Positions 1 to 5,209 of a stretch of DNA of 5,209 nt are shown here, piece after piece. The number at the start of each line of letters is the position of its first letter. The first letter of the stretch is position 1. The notes below the pieces were generated by a model, which had not been told where the DNA came from, did not search any database, and saw nothing but the letters and a program-made list of their open reading frames with translations. The DNA comes from Planctomycetia bacterium. GTDB lineage: Bacteria > Planctomycetota > Planctomycetia > Pirellulales > UBA1268. The stretch lies in assembly GCA_009926295.1 (NCBI GenBank), contig RFPF01000229.1, forward strand, positions 1 to 5,209, given 5' to 3'. Both the position numbers and the translations under genes were made by a program.

Positions 1-1686
1 GCGCACGAGCACGCCGTCGGCGTTCATGATCTGGAGTGCCGCGGCCCCGGAATCCTCGATCCTGTTGCCCTCGATCAGAATCCGCTTGTTTTCACGGCCG
101 GGAGGGATGTGCCTGGCGCCTGCGGCGTGCGTGCAGCCCACGAACACCGTCGCGAAGGCGTCGGCATCCGGAAAGAAATGGTTGGCGGTCGTGCCACAGC
201 CGCGGAACGTATTGCCGCGGATCGTCACGTCCTGGGCGAAGCTCGACTCTGCCCAGTAGCCGATGTCGGAGCCGACGTGGAGCGCCGCCATGTTGGAGCG
301 ATCGAACGTGTTGTTCTCCACGAGGGCGTCGTGCGTCTTCACCATCACGCGGCCCCCACCATGAAACGAGGAGTCGTGGATCACGGTGCCCGCGCCGCAC
401 CGGTCACGCGACGCGACGGCATCGCCGCCGGCCAGATCGAGATCGCGGTCGAACGTCACCTCATGCACGACTTCCGAGCCCAGGGGCGGTGCCCGCCCGG
501 CCCATACCCTGGCCACACTTGCAGCGCACTCTCCGGCGGGCCGTGGCCGAATTGCGAGGACGATCGCCTCCCCCTTGCCGGCGAGGGTCTCCCCATCGAC
601 GGCGTCGATCGTGTCCCCCACCTGCAAACCGACGGCCTGCCGCGGGGAGAGGGCGAAGACGCGCGGGCCCACCTGGCCGACGACGAACCAATACAGCCCG
701 TGCACGTTCACGGGATCGTCACCCGTAAGTTTGTAGGCGCAGTGGGAAATCGTGGGGCCGCGCTCGACGCCGTTGAAGTGGGTGCCATCCGCGTTCGTCG
801 AGCAGAGCCGAGCACGGCCTGAATCCGTCGGGGGCGGCCCTGGCGCCACCCGCAGCCGTTCGAGCACGGTCGCCCCCGCGCCGCCGTCGAACATCATGCC
901 GAAGCCGGGGGCGGCATGCAGCCCGCAGTCCACGAACCCGATCCGATCGGAGTCGCGGATCATGAACGCCGACGGCCCCGGCGCCGTGACGACCACCGTG
1001 TCGCCCCGAGCGAGGCGCCGCTGGCCGGGTCCGCACTCAAAACTGCTCCACACGAGCGTCACGCGGAGCATGCCGGCGGCTGGGGCGATGGCTGCGGCGG
1101 TCTGCAGGGCATACCGGCCGCCGAGCATGAAGCATTCCCGGTCGCGGTCCACGACATGGAACATGCCATGGCGCAGCCGGGCGGCGAAGGCTGCGTCGGC
1201 CGGATACCCCGGATCGATGGTGAGATCGACCGTGATCCCAGCGGGGTCGATCTCGGTCACGACGCCCTGCGTGAAGGGCAGCGGTTCGTAGTCGATCGCC
1301 AGATTCGTGATCACGACATCGCGGCAGCGCTCGATCTCAAACACACCGACGGGCTGCGTCTGCACGAGCGTGCCCCCGCCGCCGTCGATACCGATTCCGG
1401 CCTGGTCGCGGATCGCGATCGGCCGCCGAAGAAGGTGGCGACCCGGGGGAATCTCCACGACGGCCCGCACGGGCATGCCGTCGGTCGTGGCGGCGCTGCG
1501 GGCCGCTGCGTCGGCCAGGGCGGCCTCGAGCGCATCCTCGAAGGCGATCGACTCGCCGAGAAACGGACCCAGCGGGACGGCCACCCGGCGTGCCGCGGCG
1601 ATCTGCACGGGCGCGGTATCGGCCGCGGCCGCATGGCCGAAGGCGGTCACGATCAAGAGGCTCGCGACGGCGCAGGCGCGGCTCAT
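1..1686 (-). CDS. Secreted right-handed beta-helix protein, probable glycoside hydrolase (GH110-like), 3' end beyond window
   Basis: Reading the minus strand from ATG at 1686 gives 562 codons without a stop to the left edge, so the C-terminus is missing. Residues 1-22 form a signal peptide (MSRACAVASLLIVTAFGHAA, then AA before D23), so the protein is exported. A beta-helix follows, seen as repeated short strands such as RDVVITNLAIDY (about 121-133) and VTIRGNTFRG near the C-terminal end of the visible part. Two marked motifs are IDYEPLPFTQG (131-141) and TGDDPVNVHG (321-330). The adjacent D323/D324 are candidate active-site acids. Two stretches, about 142-240 and 331-400, look like small beta domains inserted into the helix. 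Helix coils resume afterwards (HDALVENNTFDRSNMAALHV). This layout fits GH110 alpha-1,3-galactosidases, but a polysaccharide lyase or another beta-helix enzyme is possible. The start overlaps the regulator stop by 4 bases (ATGA). Fold and secretion are firm; substrate is inference. Confidence 0.86.
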   Translation of the reverse strand, partial: MSRACAVASLLIVTAFGHAAAADTAPVQIAAARRVAVPLGPFLGESIAFEDALEAALADAAARSAATTDGMPVRAVVEIPPGRHLLRRPIAIRDQAGIGIDGGGGTLVQTQPVGVFEIERCRDVVITNLAIDYEPLPFTQGVVTEIDPAGITVDLTIDPGYPADAAFAARLRHGMFHVVDRDRECFMLGGRYALQTAAAIAPAAGMLRVTLVWSSFECGPGQRRLARGDTVVVTAPGPSAFMIRDSDRIGFVDCGLHAAPGFGMMFDGGAGATVLERLRVAPGPPPTDSGRARLCSTNADGTHFNGVERGPTISHCAYKLTGDDPVNVHGLYWFVVGQVGPRVFALSPRQAVGLQVGDTIDAVDGETLAGKGEAIVLAIRPRPAGECAASVARVWAGRAPPLGSEVVHEVTFDRDLDLAGGDAVASRDRCGAGTVIHDSSFHGGGRVMVKTHDALVENNTFDRSNMAALHVGSDIGYWAESSFAQDVTIRGNTFRGCGTTANHFFPDADAFATVFVGCTHAAGARHIPPGRENKRILIEGNRIEDSGAAALQIMNADGVLVR

Positions 1687-2972
1687 GGATGCTTCACGCC
1701 GCGCTTCGCTCGCCGCTGCGCCCGATACTCGGCCGGCGCCACCCCGAATCGGGCCTTGAACGCCCGGCGGAGCGTCTTCGTGTATGCGAAGCCGGCCTGC
1801 TGCGCCACGTCTTCCACCTCAAGGTCCGTGCCGCAGAGTAAGTCCTGGGCCCGCTGCAGCCGCACCCGCGCGATCTCAGCGCTCGGCGAGCGGCCCATGT
1901 GCTCGGCGAACAGCCGTTCGAGCGTCCGCCGCGACACCCCGAGCCTTTTTACCATTCGACCGACCGTCATCCCGTCGCAGGCGTGGTCGCGCACGTAACG
2001 CACCATCTCGGTGAGAGCCGAGTCGGGAAAATCAACCACGTCGGTCGAGCGCCGGGCCACGACGCCGCGGGGCTCCACGAGGGTGAGCGGAGGCGGCGTG
2101 GTATTGCCCTCGAGCATGCCGTGCAGCATTTTCGCCGCCCCGTAGCCGATGGCGAACGAATCCGGATCGACGCTCGACAAAGCCGGCCCGGCGACCTGAC
2201 CATACGTCGGATCGTCGTCGACGCCGACCACCGCCACGTCGTCGGGCACCTCGACCCGCAGGTGCCAGCAAGCCCAGAGCGCCACCGACGCCCACACATC
2301 GTTGCACGCGATGATGCCCACAGGCTTTGGGAGCGACTCGATCCACCGGGTGATGATCTGCTGCTGCGTTTCGATCTTCGACGTGTCGCACACGAGGAGA
2401 CTGAGCGGATCGCCAGCCCTGCCCGACGGTGCGGCTGCGAGAAGCCGACCGTGGTCGCGGCACAATTCGACGGCATGGCGGCAGCGCTGCTCGGAATACC
2501 GGGTGCCCCGCAGGCCGAGGAACGCCAGTGTGCGCAGGCCCCGCTCGAGCAGGTGTTCGATCGCGAGGCGCACCACCGCCCGGTCATCGACGACGACCTG
2601 CGGCACCCCTGGGATCGCCACTTCCTCGAGCAAGTCGACCATCGGCACGCCCAGCTGGGCGAGCCCCCGGCCGATCTTGCGGCTGTGGACGCGGGCCAAG
2701 ATGCCGCCGACGCCGTCGGCCTTCACCCGCCGGGGCAGGTCGGCATCGAGCGGGTTGTTGAAGAGCGTGAACGCCCACCGGCCGTGGTCGTGCCCGTAGG
2801 CACCGATACCCGCGATCAGCCCGCGCACGTACGACCCGGAGGGATCGGCGATCACCGCGATCTTGAGGGGTGCGGCGGCGGGCTTTCGCCTCTGTTTCTC
2901 AGCGACCCCCGGTTCGACGGCGCCCGTGGAACGCGTCGGCCGAAGCGAATTTGGCTGCCATCTTGGCGGCAA
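1683..2972 (-). CDS. XylR-type AraC-family transcriptional regulator with a sugar-binding sensor domain
   Basis: The product is a cytoplasmic regulator of 429 residues, close to E. coli XylR (about 390). Residues 36-310 resemble a LacI/periplasmic-binding-protein sensor: LKIAVIADPSGSYVRGLIAG at the N-terminus, GIIACNDVWASVALW (219-233), and DDVAVVGVDDDP (244-255). Residues about 320-415 are an AraC DNA-binding domain with two helix-turn-helix units: MTVGRMVKRLGVSRRTLERL (335-354) and LEVEDVAQQAGFAYTKTLRR (384-403), ending in FKARFGVAPAEYR. The start chosen is TTG at 2970-2972, because GGGAGG lies 7 bases upstream and no in-frame ATG occurs until 3158. That ATG would add 62 residues encoded by intergenic DNA and would run antisense into the neighbouring gene's start. 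The downstream neighbour is the beta-helix enzyme, coupled by ATGA. By analogy with XylR it should bind a monosaccharide and activate nearby carbohydrate genes; the actual sugar is unknown. Confidence 0.9.
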   Translation of the reverse strand: MPPRWQPNSLRPTRSTGAVEPGVAEKQRRKPAAAPLKIAVIADPSGSYVRGLIAGIGAYGHDHGRWAFTLFNNPLDADLPRRVKADGVGGILARVHSRKIGRGLAQLGVPMVDLLEEVAIPGVPQVVVDDRAVVRLAIEHLLERGLRTLAFLGLRGTRYSEQRCRHAVELCRDHGRLLAAAPSGRAGDPLSLLVCDTSKIETQQQIITRWIESLPKPVGIIACNDVWASVALWACWHLRVEVPDDVAVVGVDDDPTYGQVAGPALSSVDPDSFAIGYGAAKMLHGMLEGNTTPPPLTLVEPRGVVARRSTDVVDFPDSALTEMVRYVRDHACDGMTVGRMVKRLGVSRRTLERLFAEHMGRSPSAEIARVRLQRAQDLLCGTDLEVEDVAQQAGFAYTKTLRRAFKARFGVAPAEYRAQRRAKRGVKHP

Positions 2973-2979
2973 AATATGT

Positions 2980-2985
2980 CCTCCC
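2980..2985 (-). promoter_or_regulatory. Ribosome binding site GGGAGG of the regulator
   Basis: On the minus strand GGGAGG stands 7 bases before a TTG codon at 2970-2972 that is in frame with the regulator. It is the only strong Shine-Dalgarno match upstream of the conserved domain, and it decides the start call. An out-of-frame ATG at 2959-2961, 18 bases away, is too distant to be its natural partner. Confidence 0.65.
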
Positions 2986-3061
2986 GTGAGTCGCAAAACA
3001 GGTGCGCAGGGAACTCCATCCGATACTATTGTTTTCGGAGGGCGGGGAGAAGGCCCAGCCA

Positions 3062-3073
3062 CCGAAAAATCGG
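3062..3073. repeat. Short palindrome CCGAAAAATCGG
   Basis: The arms CCGA and TCGG flank AAAA, giving a perfect 4-base stem in the A+T-rich part of the divergent promoter region. It overlaps the inverted copy of the TTTTCGG motif. It could be half of an operator for the neighbouring regulator. It is too short, and lacks a following T-run, to be a terminator. Confidence 0.3.
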
Positions 3074-3128
3074 CGCTAAAACTCGGGCTTTTGTTTTCGT
3101 TGTCGAAGAAAGAACCGGGGTCTTTGTC

Positions 3129-3152
3129 ATGAACAACGTCATGAACAACGTA
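3129..3152 (+). repeat. 12-base tandem duplication spanning the start codon of the PATR gene
   Basis: ATGAACAACGTC at 3129-3140 is followed directly by ATGAACAACGTA at 3141-3152, giving two in-frame starts and the N-terminus MNNVMNNV. The preceding bases (GTC at 3126-3128) also match the junction, so the unit is cleanly duplicated. Either ATG could be used. Neither has a strong Shine-Dalgarno sequence; CCGGGG ends 8 bases before the first. Confidence 0.75.
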
Positions 3153-4715
3153 CGTCAATCACAAACGCTTCGTTTCCTAGCCATCGGCGGCGTCGCGGCA
3201 AGTCTCTTGCTTGCGCGGACGCCCGCCGCCCAGTCCGCGACGCTCACATGGCTCGGCACACTTGGCACGAGTTGGAGCACCACCAGCGGCGGCACGTCGA
3301 ACTGGTCGGGCAACGCCGTGCCGGCCAACGGCGACACGCTCGTGTTCACCGGCGGGTCGAACCTCAACACGTCCAACGACCTCTCAGGGCTCACGCTCTC
3401 AGGCACCGCCGCGGGATCGGGAGGCTACAGCCTCAACATCAACAGCAATTCGACGATCAACCTCGGTGGAAACCAATTGACCATCAACCAGGGCAGCACC
3501 CATGAGATCAGCCTTCGTGGCACGGGCACACACACGATCTCCGCACCGATTGCAATGCGGGATGCGGGCTTTTCAATCCAGTTCAACGGAACGAAGACGA
3601 TCAGTGGCGTGCTCAGCGGCACGAAAAACGCCGAGGTCCAAGAGGTCGTCTTGGCCGCGGATACCGACACCGACCGGCTCATCCTGTCGGGCCTTAACAC
3701 GTTCGACGTCTACGACACGGTGATCTATGGCGGAATCATTCAAGTGAACACGTTGGGGAACGCCAACCAAGCAAGCAGCCTGGGCATCAATCCCTACATT
3801 CGCGCGGGCGTGGACGCCCGCACCGCCACCATCGACTACGTGGGATCGGGCAACTCGACAAACCGCCAGATTCGCATCGGCGATTACGGGGCGGCAGGAG
3901 CTACGGGCGGCGTTACGCTGTTGTCGAACGGCAGCGGCGCGCTCGTCTTCACCTCAGGCACGCTGCAAAACTACGGCCCGGGATATGACACGCTTGCCAA
4001 CCGCATCCTCACGCTCGGCGGGACCAACGCGAATGGCAATGAAATCCAGAGCGTGATCACCAACAACAAATCCACCGGCGGCGGCACGGGCTTCAGCGAC
4101 ACGGCGGGCACGATCGGGATCACGAAGACCGGCGCAGGCCGCTGGATTCTCTCCGGCAACAATACATACACAGGCTCCAATACGGTCTCCGCCGGCCTGT
4201 TGATCGCGGGGCACGCCAACGCCCTCGGCTCGACCTTCGCCGGCACGACCGTCTCGAGCGGCGCTGCGCTCGGCCTCCAAGGCAACATAACCACCGCTGC
4301 CGAGGCACTCTCGATCACCGGCACGGGCGCGGCCGGCGGCGGTGCCCTCAGAAACGTCTCCGGCGTGAACACCTACGCCGGCGCCGTCACGCTCGCCGGC
4401 GACGCACGGATCGGCGCCGACGCCGGCTCGCTGACCGTCTCCGGAGCCATCACCGGCACAAACCAGGTGCTGACGGTCGTGGGCAGTGGCACCGTGACGC
4501 TCTCGAACGCAGCGAACACGTTCGGCAGTGGCCTCACCGGCAACAATCCGGGGCTATTCGTGAGGGGAGGCAATCTCCGCAATGGTGTCGCGAACGCCGT
4601 CAACAGCAATCTCATGGTGACGGTCGAGTCGGGCACCTGGGATCTCGCCGGCTACGACCAGACCGTCCGCACGACGTTCTCGGGTTCGGTGGAGCTGCGG
4701 GCGCCGCGGCGCTGA
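3129..4715 (+). CDS. Secreted autotransporter-associated beta-strand (PATR) repeat protein, N-terminal part, apparently frameshifted
   Basis: The frame encodes 528 residues from ATG 3129 (524 from ATG 3141). Residues 9-37 are a signal peptide: a basic start, the hydrophobic run FLAIGGVAASLLLA, and likely cleavage around residues 34-37 (TPAAQSA). The mature protein opens with TLTWLGTLGTSWS and SNWSGNAVPANGDTLVF (57-73), the usual entry to PATR proteins. It is then rich in G, T, N and S with short beta-strands. PATR-like units lie at about 182-207, 328-361 (clearest: ITKTGAGRWILSGNNTYTG) and 447-486. Such proteins are exported and form long beta-solenoids at the surface; no enzymatic residues are seen. 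The last eight residues (VELRAPRR) do not fit the family, whereas the -1 frame does, so the stop at 4715 looks like the result of a one-base loss. The role is unproven; adhesion or envelope structure is a guess. Confidence 0.82.
   Translation: MNNVMNNVRQSQTLRFLAIGGVAASLLLARTPAAQSATLTWLGTLGTSWSTTSGGTSNWSGNAVPANGDTLVFTGGSNLNTSNDLSGLTLSGTAAGSGGYSLNINSNSTINLGGNQLTINQGSTHEISLRGTGTHTISAPIAMRDAGFSIQFNGTKTISGVLSGTKNAEVQEVVLAADTDTDRLILSGLNTFDVYDTVIYGGIIQVNTLGNANQASSLGINPYIRAGVDARTATIDYVGSGNSTNRQIRIGDYGAAGATGGVTLLSNGSGALVFTSGTLQNYGPGYDTLANRILTLGGTNANGNEIQSVITNNKSTGGGTGFSDTAGTIGITKTGAGRWILSGNNTYTGSNTVSAGLLIAGHANALGSTFAGTTVSSGAALGLQGNITTAAEALSITGTGAAGGGALRNVSGVNTYAGAVTLAGDARIGADAGSLTVSGAITGTNQVLTVVGSGTVTLSNAANTFGSGLTGNNPGLFVRGGNLRNGVANAVNSNLMVTVESGTWDLAGYDQTVRTTFSGSVELRAPRR
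3672..3749 (+). repeat. PATR-like repeat unit 1 (degenerate)
   Basis: Residues 182-207 of the plus-strand protein read DRLILSGLNTFDVYDTVIYG and then GIIQVN. This keeps the L-LSG-NTF core and the G--QV strand of the family, but lacks the usual KTGAG lead. A weak match, called by eye. Confidence 0.45.
4110..4211 (+). repeat. PATR repeat unit 2 (canonical)
   Basis: Residues 328-361 contain ITKTGAGRWILSGNNTYTGS followed by NTVSAGLLIAG. This is the textbook pattern of the autotransporter-associated beta-strand repeat: K-G-G---LSG-NTYTG--TV--G-L. It is the firmest basis for the family call. Confidence 0.85.
4467..4586 (+). repeat. PATR-like repeat unit 3
   Basis: Residues 447-486 read VLTVVGSGTVTLSNAANTFG, and then a second strand LFVRGGNLRNG. 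The G-GTVTLSNAANTF core with a G-L strand is a recognisable variant. It is the last complete unit before the frame break. Confidence 0.6.
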
Positions 4716-5209
4716 CCACCGGCACGGCACTGCTCACGATTCAGGGCGACCCAACGAATCAGCAGTCGCGGATCGACTATTGGTCGGCCGGCAATCCCCA
4801 GGGGGCCGTCGTGAACGGCCGAGTCGAATACAGCAACTCGAACAGCCTGATGTTTCTTTACGTGGAAGACAGCGTCAACGCCGACTTTGATCTCACGATC
4901 AACGCCGCCATCAGTAAGGCTGGCGCGGCCAACGCCGGCACGTTCTTCAAGGACGGGGCGGGCACGCTGCTGCTCAGCGGCAGCAATACGTTTTCGGCCG
5001 CCGGGCTGCGGGTTGATAATGGACGGATGGTTCTCGGGGTGAACGACCCCGCCAACGGGTCGGCGGGCGCACTGGGCACCGCATCCGTTCAGATGTCGGT
5101 TGGGTATAACACTGCCTCAAATTTCGATGCGGCTCTGCTGCTGCGCGACGGGGTCACCTCCGCCCGCGGGATCCGCACGCTCAACAACACCTCGTCGGGC
5201 CATGCCGCC
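4682..5209 (+). pseudogene. Continuation of the PATR-repeat protein in the -1 frame, right end beyond window
   Basis: From about 4682 the frame starting GFGGAAGAAALTTGTALLTI is open for 176 codons to the right edge and reads as the same kind of protein. It is G/N/S/T-rich, with alternating strands and a clear PATR unit at 4937-5038. It joins the upstream frame naturally: DLAGYDQTV (upstream frame) is normally followed in this family by a glycine-rich turn and TTGTALLTI, which is what this frame supplies. No start codon with a ribosome binding site is evident; in-frame GTG at 4811 and ATG at 4850 would begin inside the domain. It is therefore read as the rest of the upstream gene after a one-base frameshift, not as a separate gene. 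The C-terminal anchor or sorting signal is not visible. Confidence 0.72.
4937..5038 (+). repeat. PATR repeat unit 4, downstream of the frameshift
   Basis: In the -1 frame this stretch reads GTFFKDGAGTLLLSGSNTFS and then AAGLRVDNGRMVLG. This is a canonical K-GAGTLLLSG-NTF--GL-V--G--LG unit, matching the one at 4110-4211 in the other frame. It is the main evidence that the two frames belong to one gene. Confidence 0.82.

Larger units (their letters stand above)
2973..3128. promoter_or_regulatory. Divergent intergenic region with candidate promoters and operators
   Basis: These 156 bases separate the regulator operon (minus) from the PATR-repeat gene (plus), so both promoters should lie here. 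It is visibly richer in A+T than its flanks. The best -10-like element is symmetrical: TACTAT on plus (3024-3029) and TAGTAT on minus (3023-3028). Neither has a convincing -35 hexamer at 16-18 bases, so no promoter can be fixed. TTGTTTTCG occurs at 3029-3037 and 3091-3099, and the inverted form CCGAAAA occurs at 3062-3068. The three sites are roughly 30 bases apart, which would suit a dimeric AraC-type regulator, but this is inference from spacing only. Confidence 0.5.

Noticed and set aside
109..1998. Long plus-strand open frames over the beta-helix and regulator genes
   Set aside because: They are by-products of high G+C codon use opposite genuine minus-strand genes; their translations are low-complexity and arginine-rich.
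3062..3073. Palindrome as a transcription terminator
   Set aside because: The stem is only 4 bases, has no T-run, and lies between divergent genes where no terminator is expected.
1899..3128. Plus-strand open frame continuous with the PATR gene, running antisense through the regulator
   Set aside because: The opposite strand encodes a clear two-domain regulator. The translated plus strand here is rich in R, H, P and D with no family features, and the signal peptide begins only at 3129.
2973..3158. N-terminal extension of the regulator to ATG 3158
   Set aside because: The extra 62 residues are encoded by A+T-rich intergenic DNA and antisense of the PATR start, and lack family similarity. TTG at 2972 has a much better ribosome binding site.
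4665..4685. Programmed -1 ribosomal frameshifting
   Set aside because: No X-XXY-YYZ slippery heptamer or evident downstream hairpin was seen at the junction; a simple one-base indel is the more economical reading.
3425..5079. Minus-strand open frames opposite the PATR gene
   Set aside because: They mirror the repetitive composition of the plus-strand repeats and carry no recognisable domain or ribosome binding site.

Overview
The window looks like chromosomal DNA of a Planctomycetes bacterium (Pirellulaceae-like). The basis is high G+C coding DNA, a XylR-type AraC regulator of the kind common in that phylum, a secreted right-handed beta-helix protein, and a large secreted protein built of autotransporter-associated beta-strand (PATR) repeats. 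The assignment is inferred from gene content; there is no rRNA or other marker here.

Layout. Bases 1-1686 (minus strand) hold the first 562 codons of a secreted beta-helix protein, probably a glycoside hydrolase. It resembles family GH110 in layout and runs off the left edge. Bases 1683-2972 (minus strand) hold its upstream neighbour, a 429-residue regulator with a sugar-binding-protein-like sensor domain followed by an AraC helix-turn-helix domain. The regulator's stop and the enzyme's start share the sequence ATGA, so the two are almost certainly one transcript with coupled translation. Bases 2973-3128 are a divergent intergenic region with a strong ribosome binding site for the regulator, short TTTTCG motifs and a small palindrome. 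From 3129 (plus strand) a PATR-repeat protein with a signal peptide begins. Its frame stops at 4715, but the family sequence carries on in the -1 frame to the right edge, so this gene carries an apparent one-base frameshift near 4665-4685.

Working picture (inference). The regulator senses a monosaccharide, perhaps one released by the enzyme, and controls its own operon. It may also control the divergent PATR gene. The enzyme is exported and acts on a glycan outside the cytoplasm, and the PATR protein would be a surface or extracellular structural protein. No RNA genes, CRISPR arrays, insertion sequences or attachment sites were seen. The gene families are familiar. The less ordinary points are the operon pairing, the frameshift, and the duplicated start region of the PATR gene.
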